64,000 nucleotides of DNA from Streptomyces sp. NBC_00690 (GCF_036226685.1 NZ_CP109009.1:62001-126000), one strand, 5' to 3'; positions 24,307 to 33,699 are shown, numbered from the stretch's first letter. Notes: generated by a model not told the origin, from the letters alone. Numbers and translations are program-made.

Positions 24307-25407
24307 CTAGCCGGTGATCCATTCCGTGGATGCCGTCAGTTCGGCGAGTACTTCCGGTAGTGGTTCTACGCCCGTGCCCGGTCCGCGGGGCACGTCGAGA
24401 TGACCGTCGTTCAGCTCGAACGGCGCGGTGATGTCTTTGGAGTAGTAGCGGCTGGAGGCGGAGGTGTCGCCCGGCAGGGTGAAGCCGGGCAGGGCCGCGA
24501 GGGCGACGTTGGCGGCGCGGCCGATGCCGGTCTCCAGCATTCCGCCGCACCATACGGCGATTCCGTGTGCCTGGCAGAGGTCGTGGATGCGGCGGGCTTC
24601 GAGGTAGCCGCCGACGCGGCCGGGTTTGATGTTGACGACGGAGCAGGCGCCCAGCGAGATCGCCGCGGCGGCGTGTGCCGCGGAGTCGATCGACTCGTCC
24701 AGGCATACGGGTGTGGTGAGCCGGCGTGCGAGGTGGGCGTGCTGGACGAGATCGTCGTCGGCCAGGGGTTGTTCGATCAGCAGCAGGTCGAACGCGTCGA
24801 GCCGCTCCAGGTGGCGGGAGTCGGCGAGCGTGTAGGCGGCGTTGGCGTCGACCTGGAGGAGCAGATCGTCGCCGAAGTGCTCCCGTACGGCCGCCACGGG
24901 TCCCACGTCCGAGCCCGGCGCGATCTTCAGCTTGATTCGGACGTATCCCTCGGCGACAAAGCCCTCCACCGCGTCCAGCAGTGCGGGCACGCTGTCCATG
25001 ATGCCGACCGATACTCCGCTCGGCACCCGGTCCCGGGTTGCGCCCAGATAGGAGGCGAACGACTCGCCGCTCGCCCGGAGTTCGGCGTCGAGCACGGCGC
25101 TTTCCAGCGCGGCCTTCGCCATGTGGTGCCCCTTGAAGGGCTGCAGCGCACCGGCCACGGTGTTGGCCGTGACATCGAGCGGCAGCGCGGGGATCAGGAA
25201 GCGTCGTAGTACGTCGGCGGCACCGTCCACGTACTCGGAGTTGTAGCGGGGTTCCGACATGGCGACACATTCGCCCCAGCCCTCGCTGTCCGCGGCCTCC
25301 ACCCGGAGCAGCAGGATGTCGCGGGCGTACTCGACCCCGAACGAGGTACGGAATGGGGCCTTCAGGGGCATGGCGATGCGGCGGAGTTCGATTCCTTTGA
25401 TCTTCAT
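24307..25407 (-). CDS. N-acylamino-acid racemase / o-succinylbenzoate synthase-family enolase
   Basis: A 366-residue enolase-superfamily enzyme of the muconate-lactonising subgroup, the usual length for the MenC/NSAR branch. The catalytic KxK is KLK at 159-161. Metal ligands are Asp187 (QVDANAA), Glu212 (LLIEQP) and Asp237 (CLDESI). The opposite-face lysine is Lys261 (VNIKPGRVGG). This set racemises N-succinyl- or N-acetyl-amino acids, or makes o-succinylbenzoate. No other men gene is near, and the preceding genes are a GNAT acyltransferase and an M20 deacylase, so N-acylamino-acid racemisation is the better reading. Its ATG overlaps the GNAT stop by 4 bp, showing translational coupling. Confidence 0.88.
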   Translation of the reverse strand: MKIKGIELRRIAMPLKAPFRTSFGVEYARDILLLRVEAADSEGWGECVAMSEPRYNSEYVDGAADVLRRFLIPALPLDVTANTVAGALQPFKGHHMAKAALESAVLDAELRASGESFASYLGATRDRVPSGVSVGIMDSVPALLDAVEGFVAEGYVRIKLKIAPGSDVGPVAAVREHFGDDLLLQVDANAAYTLADSRHLERLDAFDLLLIEQPLADDDLVQHAHLARRLTTPVCLDESIDSAAHAAAAISLGACSVVNIKPGRVGGYLEARRIHDLCQAHGIAVWCGGMLETGIGRAANVALAALPGFTLPGDTSASSRYYSKDITAPFELNDGHLDVPRGPGTGVEPLPEVLAELTASTEWITG

Positions 25408-26282
25408 CGGTTCGGTGACTCCAGCATGTGGGTGCGGTCCGGTCGGACGGTGGATTCGGCGGCGGGGGCAGAGGGGTAGACGGGCGGAACACGGTCGACG
25501 ACATAGCCGGACCGGTCGTGGAACCCGGTAACTCGGGCGCCTTCGGACAGCAGTCCGCCGAGCGCCTCCCGTACCGCGAACCGCCAGGCTGTGGCAGCAG
25601 CCGGGTCGGTGCGGCGCAGGCCCTCGATGTCGGGCGGTAGATCGATTCGTACGAGCCGGGCGTCGGCCGCCGGTGGGGAGGGCAGTAGCAGTGGGTGGCC
25701 GTCGTCTGCCGCGATGAGCACCGGCAGTACCGGGACCGAGTCGCCGTGCCCGGTGGAGGTGGCGGACGCGGCGTGGGAAGGGTCGAGGCGCCAGAGCGCG
25801 ATCACCCGGTCCGAATCGTCACCGCCGTTGATGGAGTCGGGTATTGCGCCGTAGAAAGCCTGGTGGTAGCTGCTGAGCACGGCGCCCAGCTTGGTGAGAT
25901 TGAAGTAGGCGTTCCGGCGGACCAGAGGGTCGAAGGTCCAGGTGATCCGGGTCAGCCCCCGGTCGAGCGCCCAGGCCCGCTGGTGCAGCTTGAGCGCGTG
26001 GCCGATACCGCGCCCCTTCCTCGCGCCGGTGACGTGGGAGTGCAGTGCCTGACCGGGTGGAGCGGCCAGGAACGCGACCGAGGCACCGACCAGACGCGTC
26101 CCGTCGTAGGCGCCCGCCACGTAGTTGCCTGCGTGGGCCAGCGCCCGGATCAGCTCGAAGCCGATCGGGCTCGCCGCCCCGGGGCCGGGCCGCCAGATGC
26201 CGGTGAACAGCCGGTCCACCTCCTGGAATTCGGCCGGCTCGTGCAACTCGCGCACGACGAGCCCGTTCACGTCTACCGTCAT
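25404..26282 (-). CDS. GNAT-family acyltransferase, probably amino-acid N-acyltransferase
   Basis: A 292-residue protein. FQEVDRLFTGIWRPGPGAAS starts the domain, and VGASVAFLAAPPGQALHSHV precedes GARKGRGIGHALKLHQRAWA, the acyl-CoA motif. Residues ~105-150 (RITWTFDPLVRRNAYFNLTK, then LGAVLSSYHQAFYG) are typical of the large GNATs found beside N-acylamino-acid racemases. In the known pathway type such an enzyme acylates D-amino acids from an acyl-CoA (succinyl- or acetyl-) so that the racemase can act. The gene sits between the M20 hydrolase (4-bp ATGA overlap) and the racemase (ATGA overlap). The specific acyl group and amino acid cannot be read from sequence. Confidence 0.82.
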   Translation of the reverse strand: MTVDVNGLVVRELHEPAEFQEVDRLFTGIWRPGPGAASPIGFELIRALAHAGNYVAGAYDGTRLVGASVAFLAAPPGQALHSHVTGARKGRGIGHALKLHQRAWALDRGLTRITWTFDPLVRRNAYFNLTKLGAVLSSYHQAFYGAIPDSINGGDDSDRVIALWRLDPSHAASATSTGHGDSVPVLPVLIAADDGHPLLLPSPPAADARLVRIDLPPDIEGLRRTDPAAATAWRFAVREALGGLLSEGARVTGFHDRSGYVVDRVPPVYPSAPAAESTVRPDRTHMLESPNR

Positions 26283-27430
26283 CCCCGCACCGCCTTGATC
26301 AGTTCGGCGAGCAGAGCGGCCCGTGCCGGCATTTCGGCGAGCACGACGTGTTCGTCGTCGGCGTGGGCGCCGCCGCCGACGGCGCCGAGGCCGTCCAGGG
26401 TCGGGCAGCCCACCCCCGCGGTGAGGTTGCCGTCGGAGGCGCCGCCGACCGCCACACCCCGCAGCGGGGCCATGCCGAGTCGGGTCGCCGCCTGCTGTGC
26501 GAGCGCGAACAGCCGCGCCGACGAGGCCGGCTCCAGCGGCGGCCGCTCGGGGCCGCCGCTCACTCTGATCCGGGTGCCGGCGGTGCGGGCGGTCAGACCG
26601 TGGATGAGTTCGTCGACGCGCCGCTGGTCGGCGGTGCTCGGTGCCCGTACGTCGACCGAGATGGTGGCCCGCGCGGGCACGGTGTTCCCAGTGGTGCCCG
26701 CCGAGACCAGCGTGGGCGTGACCGTGGTGACGTCCGGGCCGTGCGGCGAGGGCAGATCCCGGTTCAACAGCGGGCCGAGCCCGCTGACGGCGAGGATCTG
26801 ATGAGCGGCCTCGACGGCCGCGTTGGCGCCCTTCTCCGGTTCGAGGCCGGAGTGCGCGGCTTTGCCGTCCACCACGATCTCGTACCAGGAGGCGCCCTTA
26901 CGTGCCGTCTTCAGCGCGCCGCCGTCGGCGGATGCCTCCAGCACGAGCGCGGCGGCGCAGCCGCGTGCGGACTCCTCGATCAGTGCGCGTGAGGTGAGCG
27001 AGCCCAGTTCCTCGTCCCCGGTGACCAGAACGCAGACGCCGTCGAGGGACGGCAGCGATGCCAGTGCGTGGAACAGTTGGACCAGCCCTGCCTTCATGTC
27101 GAAGACACCGGGTCCCCGCGCGATCCCGTCCACGACCGACCAGGGGTGGGTGGTGAGGGAGCCGATCGGCCACACCGTGTCGTGGTGGCCGACCAGCAGC
27201 ACGCGCGGTGTGCCGAAGCTCCACCGCAGATGGACGACCCCGTCCACGACGACCGTCTGCGGCGCGGCCCCCAGAAGCCGGGAACCCAGATCCGCGACGA
27301 CCCGCGCACTACGGGCGACGGCTTCGACATCGGCCGAGAACGACTCGCAGAGCACGAGCTCTTCGAGATCGGCCAGCATCTGGGCCAGTCGTCCGCTGTC
27401 CCCCACGGGCGGGGTCGTCCGCGCTTTCAT
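26279..27430 (-). CDS. M20-family metallopeptidase / N-acylamino-acid deacylase
   Basis: A 383-residue di-zinc hydrolase. VLLVGHHDTVWPIGSLTTHP carries the first His and Asp ligand, and GPGVFDMKAGLVQLF the bridging Asp. TGDEELGS has the catalytic Glu pair. DGKAAHSGLEPEKGANAAVE marks the dimerisation domain, and GGAHADDEHVV the last His. The length fits ArgE/DapE/CPG2 relatives. In the operon it would remove the acyl group from the L-isomer made by the racemase, pulling conversion toward L-amino acids. It overlaps both neighbours by 4 bp. An alternative role is hydrolysis of glutamyl or acyl peptides, as in carboxypeptidase G2. Confidence 0.85.
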   Translation of the reverse strand: MKARTTPPVGDSGRLAQMLADLEELVLCESFSADVEAVARSARVVADLGSRLLGAAPQTVVVDGVVHLRWSFGTPRVLLVGHHDTVWPIGSLTTHPWSVVDGIARGPGVFDMKAGLVQLFHALASLPSLDGVCVLVTGDEELGSLTSRALIEESARGCAAALVLEASADGGALKTARKGASWYEIVVDGKAAHSGLEPEKGANAAVEAAHQILAVSGLGPLLNRDLPSPHGPDVTTVTPTLVSAGTTGNTVPARATISVDVRAPSTADQRRVDELIHGLTARTAGTRIRVSGGPERPPLEPASSARLFALAQQAATRLGMAPLRGVAVGGASDGNLTAGVGCPTLDGLGAVGGGAHADDEHVVLAEMPARAALLAELIKAVRG

Positions 27431-28464
27431 CGGGTGCGCCCCAGTTCCGCGCGGAGGAGGCGGTGGACGTTGCCCCCCATGATCTTGCCGATATCGGTCT
27501 CGGAGCGTCCGCGGCGGATGAGTTCCGCCGTCACGAGGGGCAGTCCGGAGGGGCCTTCGATGCCTGGTAGGACGGCGAGTGGGTCGATCTCCCCGTAGGC
27601 GAAGTCCTCGCAGCAGGGAGGGGTGACATCCGTGATGACCTCGTACACGAAGTCGGGTCCGATGCCGACGTGGTCGATGCCCGCGACGGAGGCCACGTGC
27701 TCGATGTGGTCCCCCAGCCGCTCCACCGTCTGTGCCTTGGGGTCGGCGTCGAGGAAGGCGGGCAGGAAATTGACGCAGATGATTCCGCCGGTGGCGGCGA
27801 TGCCTCGGATCTGGTCGTCGGTGAGGTTGCGGTGGTGGTCGCGCAGGGCGCGGGCGCAGGAGTGGGTGGCGATGAGGGGGCGGGTGGCGAGGTCGAGGAC
27901 GTGTGCTACCCCGGCGGCGCCGAGGTGGGACACGTCGAAGATCATGCCGAGGCGTTCCATCTCCGCCAGAGCCCGCACACCCGCCTCGGTCAGTCCGGAG
28001 CCGGTGGCGTCCTCGCCGCTGCCGTCGGCTAGGGGCGTTCGGCCCCAGTGGGCGATGGACGCCATGCGCACGTCCAGTCGGTGGAGGGTGTGGAACAGCT
28101 CGATGTCGGCGTCGATGCCCGGGGCGCTCTCCAGTGCCAGGACGAGGGCGATCTTCGACTCCGCGAGCGCGGCGTCGATCTCGTCGCCGTCGCGGCACAG
28201 GGCGACGGTGTCGGCGTTGCCTTCGGCCAGCACGTGCGCGGCCTCGATCATGCGTAGCGTGCGGCGCAGTGCGCCCTCGGGCCGGTACGGGTCGTCGATG
28301 AAGACGGGCAGCACCTGGATATCGACTCCGCCGGCCTTCAGTTGGGGCAGCCAGCGCTCGCGGAAGAAGTCCGCCCAGCGGGCCGGACGGCGGGCGGCCA
28401 CCGCCTCCAGGAGGTCGTTGTGCGTGTCGGCGACGACGGCTCGGTGGTGGAGTTCAGCGGTCAC
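27427..28464 (-). CDS. Membrane-dipeptidase family (renal dipeptidase) zinc peptidase
   Basis: A 345-residue M19 dipeptidase without signal peptide, so cytosolic. The metal site is built from VVADTHNDLLEAV (H-x-D), LVLALESAPGI (bridging Glu), IFDVSHLGAAG and LIATHSCARALRDHHRNLTD; IDHVGIGPDFVYEV carries the substrate-binding Asp. M19 enzymes cleave dipeptides and tolerate a D-residue at the second position. That fits a downstream D-to-L amino-acid route. The GTG at 28464 follows GGAAGGCTTCGAA; the frame is open upstream but lacks protein character. It is first in a four-gene, ATGA-coupled operon (dipeptidase, M20, GNAT, racemase). Confidence 0.88.
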   Translation of the reverse strand: MTAELHHRAVVADTHNDLLEAVAARRPARWADFFRERWLPQLKAGGVDIQVLPVFIDDPYRPEGALRRTLRMIEAAHVLAEGNADTVALCRDGDEIDAALAESKIALVLALESAPGIDADIELFHTLHRLDVRMASIAHWGRTPLADGSGEDATGSGLTEAGVRALAEMERLGMIFDVSHLGAAGVAHVLDLATRPLIATHSCARALRDHHRNLTDDQIRGIAATGGIICVNFLPAFLDADPKAQTVERLGDHIEHVASVAGIDHVGIGPDFVYEVITDVTPPCCEDFAYGEIDPLAVLPGIEGPSGLPLVTAELIRRGRSETDIGKIMGGNVHRLLRAELGRTR

Positions 28465-28982
28465 TTCGAAGCCTTCCGGTGGACAAGATGTCGGCGGTGT
28501 GACGCCACGAGTTGAGGGGTTTACGGTCGGGCGGTATCGGTGGCGGCGCCTTCGCCCGGTGTCGGACGCGGTGCGTCCAGCGGCGCGGTCCACGGGCTGC
28601 CGCCGGTGCACCACTGCGCGGATCATCGGCTACGGCCGGCCGGGACCGGGTACGTGCTGGCCCTTGCCCGGCTCGCAGTGGTGACGCAGGCTTCCGGCGC
28701 GGTGCGGGCGCCGGGCCAGAAGGCAGGTGGCGCTGGCGGCCAGCACCGGCCGGCCGGTGCTGCGGCGGAGACGTCGAAACCGGAGTCCTGTGACCGTGCC
28801 GCAATCAGATCCTGCTGGTCAGCATGATGCAGTCGACCCAATCCCCAGACCTTCAAGCTGAGTTTTGCGTGTTCCTTGCTTGGAGCACACGCTCGCCCGA
28901 AGGCCGTCTGCGCGTGCGGCAGCTACCGAGCTGGGTGATCAAGCACGAGAAGTCGTTGGACACCCGAAGGTCTCGGATCAGG
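28465..28982. other. Gene-free stretch, probable promoter of the dipeptidase operon
   Basis: Open frames exist on both strands, but none has recognisable protein character or a good start. The 500-bp length suggests the dipeptidase operon has its own promoter and is not simply a continuation of the esterase transcript. Confidence 0.4.
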
Positions 28983-30317
28983 TCAGGCCGTTGTGGTGTC
29001 CCCCGTGACCAGGTCGCCCAGGAGGTAGCGCAGACCGTTCGCGAAGGAGCGCCGCCAGCCCGCGTGTTCGTGGGCGCCCGGGAACTCGTCGAACTGGACC
29101 TCGTAGCCCTTGGCGATCAGGACGTCACGCAGATGCCGGTTGGCGGCCAGCAGAGTGATACCGAAGGGCAGTGGCTGGACTTCCAGTGTTCCGGCGCTGA
29201 CCCAGTAGCGGGTAGGAGTCACGGGGTCGGCAGCGATCTGCCGGGTCAGCCACTCGGGTTCGCTGTCGTGGCCCATGGAGTGCTCGCTGTCGTCGCCGCC
29301 GAAGCCGCGCTTCTGGCCCCACCAGTGGGAGCCGGAGAGGGAGAGCACCCGGCCGATGACGTCCGGCCTACAGTGGGCGAGCCAGGCGGAGCCGAGGCCG
29401 CCGTAGCTGGCGCCGGTGACGACCGTACGGGACGGGTCCTCGCCCGCGCCGTACTCGGAGCGCAGCCAGGGCACGAGTTCATCGGCGTACTGGGTCGCGA
29501 GATCGGGGTTGCAGCACATCTCCACCATGCGGGACATGGGGTCCTTGTTGTGGACGAAGGCGGCGACGGACGGGGGAATCGCTCCTGCTTCGATGAGGTT
29601 GTCGAGGATGACCGGGTAATTCTCCACCTGGTACTCACCGTCGAGGAGGAACACCAGGGGGTAGTCGCCCCGGCCCCTCTCGTAGCCGACGGGGGTGTAG
29701 ACGGTGATGGTCCGCTCGTCGCCGAACACCTCGGAACGCACCTGGTGTTCGGTGAGGGTGCCGGGAGAACGGCTGGGACCGAACCAGGTTTCGGAGGCCG
29801 CGCCGGGAAGGGTGAGGACGGCCTCCTTGGCGTTCTGATTGAACTCGGGGCCCATGTGGATGCTGTCGGCGGTGACGAGGTCGGGGTTGAACGGGTCGTG
29901 GTGCGCACAGCGGTCCCGCTGGAGCGCGAATTCGAGCATCCCGCCCGCTTCCTGGATCACCTTCATCACCTCGGCTGTCGGCACCTGGCTGTTGGGGTCG
30001 TCGACGGCGAAGGCGTACAGGACCGACAGGCGGTCGTCGGCGACCGGAAACGAGAGGTACCAGATGTCGGTGCCCGCGATCCTCTCCATCTGCGCCGCCC
30101 GGCCCACCTTGTCAAAGGTGAGCTGGGAGGTGACCGACACCTGTTCGGCCGGGCCGATCCAGACGAAGGTGACGAGGTAGCCGCCGTCGGGGAGCGGGTC
30201 GCACAGCGGTCCGCCCGCCTTGTGGAGAGCGTCGGTGAGTGCTTCGACCGCTCCGTGGTGGCCGGCTGCGACGGCGTCGAGCAGTTGGGTGGCGAGCGCG
30301 GGTGCGTCGGTGGTCAT
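28983..30317 (-). CDS. Enterochelin-esterase-like hydrolase (Fes type)
   Basis: A 444-residue, two-domain protein. Residues ~40-180 form an Ig-like N-terminal domain (YLVTFVWIGPAEQVSVTSQL, AGTDIWYLSFPVADDRLSVL) as in Fes/IroD. Residues ~200-440 are an esterase-D domain. YPLVFLLDGEYQVENYPVIL is the oxyanion region, VVTGASYGGLGSAWLAHCRP the nucleophile, and FPGAHEHAGWRRSFANGL the histidine. Enzymes of this type hydrolyse ester-linked siderophores (trilactones) in the cytosol; other depsipeptides or esters are possible. AGGAGAAGAAC precedes the ATG. The neighbouring MFS gene is 96 bp upstream on the same strand. No siderophore uptake genes are visible. Confidence 0.82.
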   Translation of the reverse strand: MTTDAPALATQLLDAVAAGHHGAVEALTDALHKAGGPLCDPLPDGGYLVTFVWIGPAEQVSVTSQLTFDKVGRAAQMERIAGTDIWYLSFPVADDRLSVLYAFAVDDPNSQVPTAEVMKVIQEAGGMLEFALQRDRCAHHDPFNPDLVTADSIHMGPEFNQNAKEAVLTLPGAASETWFGPSRSPGTLTEHQVRSEVFGDERTITVYTPVGYERGRGDYPLVFLLDGEYQVENYPVILDNLIEAGAIPPSVAAFVHNKDPMSRMVEMCCNPDLATQYADELVPWLRSEYGAGEDPSRTVVTGASYGGLGSAWLAHCRPDVIGRVLSLSGSHWWGQKRGFGGDDSEHSMGHDSEPEWLTRQIAADPVTPTRYWVSAGTLEVQPLPFGITLLAANRHLRDVLIAKGYEVQFDEFPGAHEHAGWRRSFANGLRYLLGDLVTGDTTTA

Positions 30318-30413
30318 GTTCTTCTCCTCGTGAGGTGGTCAGGAGTTGGTTCGGGTTCGGGTGGACGACACGGACGGAGGCGGGACCGGTTCGGATGCGG
30401 GCCAGGGACCGGT

Positions 30414-31916
30414 TCAGACGCCAACGGCGGCGGCCGGATCGCCGGAGGGCCGGGGCGAAGTGCCCGCGCGGCGGCCGGGCACGCGCCAGGCGAACGCGAT
30501 GGCGAGCGCGGTGATGACACTCCCGACCAGGAAGGTGTTGGTGTAGCCCGCGTCCGTGGGCATCGGGATCGGTGCCCCTTCGGCGGAGTGGGAGATGACC
30601 GCCGCGGCGATCTGGACGCCGAGGGGGGCACCGACGGACCGGGCGATCATGTTGATGCCGGTGGCCGCGCCGGTGTCCTTCGGCTCCACGGATTCCAGCG
30701 TTCCGTTGTAGAGCGCGGTGCCGCTCATGGCGCCGCCGGTGCCGAGGAAGACGACGAGCAGGATCAGGTGCCAGGCTTCGCTGTGCCGGTACGCGGCGAA
30801 TACCAGACCGATTGCCGCGATGGCGAGTCCGGTGGCGAGGACGGCACGGGAGCCGAAACGGCGGCAGAGTGCGCCGGCGACTGGCCCGACCAGCACGGCG
30901 ACCACAGCACCGGGAAGCATGTAGAAGCCGGTGTCGGTGATCGTTCCGCCGAGCCCGTAGCCGGTCTGTTCGGGGGCGACCACGATCTGGGGGATGGACA
31001 GGGCCGACACCGAGTAGCCGAGGCCGAGCACCAGGGCGGCCAGCGTGCCGCTGAGCACTGCGGGGCGCCGGAGGAAGGTCACATCGACGATGGGGTTCTC
31101 GACGCGGAGTTCGGTCCGTACCCACAGCGCTCCGAGGGTCGGGACCGCAGCGAACAGCCCCAGGACGAGCGGGGACGACCAGCCCCAGTCGGGCACTTTC
31201 GACAGAGCGAACGTCAGACAGAACAGGGTGGTCGCGAGGAGAACGGCGCCGGCCCAGTCGACCCTGCCGGCGCCGGTGTCCCGGGTCTTGCCCGCGATGC
31301 CCTCCGTGGCCGCGCCACTCGGTGAAGGAGAGGTACGGGGCATGATCAAGTAGGCGATCAGGGTGGTCACCGTGATGACGATGGCGGGCAGGCCGAAGAT
31401 CCACCTCCAGGAGAGGTTCTCGGCGATGGGTCCGGCGAGCACCATCCCGAGGCCGCCGCCGAAGGCGAGGAGTCCGACCAGCAGCCCGACACCGAACGAA
31501 CGTTTCTGCTCGGGGAAGTTCTCCCGCATCACGACAAAGCCCAGTGGCAGGACGGCGGTGCCGATGCCCTGGATCGCCAGTGCGACGAGCAGCAGGGGGA
31601 AGGACTGGGTGACCGAGGACAGGGACGCCCCTATCACCCCCGCAGAGCCCACGACGAGCAGCATGCGCCGGCCGCCGTAGCGGTCGGCCAGGGAACCCAC
31701 GAGCGGGATCGCCAGTGACGCGGTGATGGCGATCGAGCTGAGCAGCAGGGCGCCTTCCGCGGTGGTGAGCCCCAGATCGGCCTGGATGATGGGCAGTGCG
31801 GGAAACAGCATGGATTCCAGTAGCCCGGTGGCGACGACGATCACGGCCATCAGGGCGAGGACGGGGGTTCCGGACTGTGGTGACGCGACGCTGGGTGGTG
31901 TGGCTGTCTCGGACAT
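30414..31916 (-). CDS. MFS transporter, DHA2 (14-TM) drug/metabolite exporter type
   Basis: A 500-residue integral membrane protein with about 14 hydrophobic segments, as in the DHA2 family. LVGSLADRYGGRRMLLVVGS is motif A between TM2 and TM3, AIQGIGTAVLPLGFVVMREN is motif B, and GLLAFGGGLGMVLAGPIAEN lies in the motif-C region. A long cytoplasmic loop (RTSPSPSGAATEGIAGKTRD) separates the halves. It would export a small molecule by proton antiport. It lies between the DUF885 peptidase and the esterase on the same strand with ~100-bp gaps, so a loose operon is likely. GbsR-type regulators upstream may respond to its substrate. Confidence 0.88.
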   Translation of the reverse strand: MSETATPPSVASPQSGTPVLALMAVIVVATGLLESMLFPALPIIQADLGLTTAEGALLLSSIAITASLAIPLVGSLADRYGGRRMLLVVGSAGVIGASLSSVTQSFPLLLVALAIQGIGTAVLPLGFVVMRENFPEQKRSFGVGLLVGLLAFGGGLGMVLAGPIAENLSWRWIFGLPAIVITVTTLIAYLIMPRTSPSPSGAATEGIAGKTRDTGAGRVDWAGAVLLATTLFCLTFALSKVPDWGWSSPLVLGLFAAVPTLGALWVRTELRVENPIVDVTFLRRPAVLSGTLAALVLGLGYSVSALSIPQIVVAPEQTGYGLGGTITDTGFYMLPGAVVAVLVGPVAGALCRRFGSRAVLATGLAIAAIGLVFAAYRHSEAWHLILLVVFLGTGGAMSGTALYNGTLESVEPKDTGAATGINMIARSVGAPLGVQIAAAVISHSAEGAPIPMPTDAGYTNTFLVGSVITALAIAFAWRVPGRRAGTSPRPSGDPAAAVGV

Positions 31917-32022
31917 GAGTCCTCCGGGTCTCCGAGGGTGGGTGGTGGCGAACGGCGGCGACGGTCCTGGGTACTGCCGGTTGAGGAGTCCCGTACTCCG
32001 GTGGGGGCGATCCGGTCGGTGA

Positions 32023-33699
32023 TCAGCGTCGGGCGGTGGTGATCCAGTCGGTGACGAGTTCGTCGAGTACGCCGAGCGGGACCGCGCCGTGGCCGATGAC
32101 CTCGTGGTGGAAGTCCTTGATGTCGAAGCGGGCGCCGAGGGCGTGGCGGGCGCGTTCGCGTTGGGCGTGGATTTCGCGGCGTCCGATCATGTAGGCGGTG
32201 GCCTGGCCGGGCCAGGCGATGTAGCGGTCGATCTCGTTGCGGACGTTGGCCTCGGTGGTGGCGGTGTTGTCCCGCATGTAGGTGACGGCCTTCTCGCGGG
32301 ACCAGCCGAGGTGGTGCATCCCGGTGTCCACGACCAGTCGGCAGGCGCGGACCGCGTCCAGCGACAGCATCCCGAATCGGGTGAGGTATGAGCTGTAGAG
32401 GCCCATCTCGTCGGCGAGGCGCTCGGTGTACAGGCCCCAGCCCTCCAGATGCGCGGTCATCTGACCCACCGTCTTCCGGCGGACCTCGGGCAGCTCCCGC
32501 AGGGTCTGGGCGACGGCGAGCTGGAGGTGGTGGCCTGGGATGCTCTCGTGGAAGGCGAGCGCCTCGTACTCGTACCGGAACCGCGTCTCGGGACGGATCG
32601 TATTGATCCAGTGCGTGCCCGGGAGCCCTGGTCCGCCGGGCGGCTGGTAGTACGCCAGCGGCGCGGTCTCGGCCGAGAGCGGGTCGACCTCACGGGTCAC
32701 GCAGTCGGCGATGTCATAGGTGCGGAACCAGGCGGGTACGGCCGCGCGGGCGCGCTCCAGGGCGTCCTCGACCAGTGCGACGATCTCCTGTGACCCTGAG
32801 AACCGCAGCGACGGGTCCTCCCGCAGAGCGGCCAGCGTCTCCTCGGTGGTCCCGGTCCTCAGCACCTTCGTGCCCAGTTCGGCGAACTCCTCGCGCAGCG
32901 CGGCCACGGTCTCCAGTCCGATCCGGTGTACCTCCTCCGGGCTCAGACCGGGTCGGGTGTGCCTGCCGACGGCATCCGCGTACGCCTCGATCCCGCCGGG
33001 GACATGGCACACGCCCGCCTCCGAGTCCGGCCGGGCGTCGTCGGCGAGCCCGGCGAGGCCCTCGCGGTAGCGCAGGATGGACGGCCGCACCACATCGCGT
33101 ACCAATGTGCGGCCCTTCTCCTCTTCCGGCAGGTCCTTCACCGTCCGCACCATGGCGTCCTCGTCGAGGTCGGCCGCGAGATAGCCGTCCAGCTGCGCCA
33201 GCGCGCTGTCCACACCGCTGCGCAGGGGGCGCCGGCCCTCCGCAGCCGCCTCCTGGTGGCAGCGGAGCGAGCCGTCGAAGAACCCTGGCAGCGCGGCCAG
33301 CCGTTCCAGGTAGTCGGGCGCACCCGCGCTGTCCACCGGGGTCATGGCCAACGCCTGGAAGACGAGATTCTGGCTGGCCGAAATGCTGGCGGAGACCGCG
33401 AAGTCGGTGAGTCCGTGCTCCAACTCGCTGGCACCGCTGTCGATGAGACTGCTCAGTACGCCGTGGGTGACGCGGTCCTCCCCCGTCAGCTTCTCCCGGG
33501 GGAGGGCGGCCAGCCGCTTCCCCAGCGCGATCAGGTCGGACCGATGCCTGTCAGCGGCCTCCCGTGAAGGGTCGGGTACCTCGTGGGCGTGGCCGGCGAC
33601 GCCCATGAGTGGCGCGGCGAAGGGGTCGAACGCCATCTCCCCGGCGAAGTACTCCCCAGCCAGATCTGCGAGTTTCGCCTGAAGGTCCTGCTCAGCCAT
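32023..33699 (-). CDS. DUF885 zinc metallopeptidase
   Basis: A 558-residue protein of the DUF885 family. The zinc motif is ALAFHESIPGHHLQLAVAQT (HESIPGHH, an HExxxxH-like arrangement). A downstream MTAHLEGWGLYTERLADEMG supplies the third ligand Glu. HVPGGIEAYADAVGRHTRPG and HWINTIRPETRFRYEYEALA are other family blocks. It has no signal peptide. Family members are carboxypeptidase- or oligopeptidase-like and are often beside peptide antibiotic or amino-acid genes. It diverges from the GbsR gene at 33816, with a 116-bp shared control region. The N-terminal ~150 residues have a decayed copy at 34646-35099. Confidence 0.88.
   Translation of the reverse strand: MAEQDLQAKLADLAGEYFAGEMAFDPFAAPLMGVAGHAHEVPDPSREAADRHRSDLIALGKRLAALPREKLTGEDRVTHGVLSSLIDSGASELEHGLTDFAVSASISASQNLVFQALAMTPVDSAGAPDYLERLAALPGFFDGSLRCHQEAAAEGRRPLRSGVDSALAQLDGYLAADLDEDAMVRTVKDLPEEEKGRTLVRDVVRPSILRYREGLAGLADDARPDSEAGVCHVPGGIEAYADAVGRHTRPGLSPEEVHRIGLETVAALREEFAELGTKVLRTGTTEETLAALREDPSLRFSGSQEIVALVEDALERARAAVPAWFRTYDIADCVTREVDPLSAETAPLAYYQPPGGPGLPGTHWINTIRPETRFRYEYEALAFHESIPGHHLQLAVAQTLRELPEVRRKTVGQMTAHLEGWGLYTERLADEMGLYSSYLTRFGMLSLDAVRACRLVVDTGMHHLGWSREKAVTYMRDNTATTEANVRNEIDRYIAWPGQATAYMIGRREIHAQRERARHALGARFDIKDFHHEVIGHGAVPLGVLDELVTDWITTARR

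Noticed and set aside
24307..25407. Menaquinone o-succinylbenzoate synthase (menC) as the function of the enolase
   Set aside because: The fold fits, but no other menaquinone gene is nearby, and coupling to an acyltransferase and deacylase favours an N-acylamino-acid racemase.
28620..28860. Minus-strand frame starting MKVWGLGRLHHADQQDLIAA
   Set aside because: Slightly protein-like at the start but Ala/Pro-rich after, without homologous features or a ribosome binding site.
28824..31325. 833-codon open frame on the plus strand
   Set aside because: It is antisense to the esterase and MFS genes, has Gly/Arg/Asp-rich low-complexity sequence and no domain; a GC-rich shadow.
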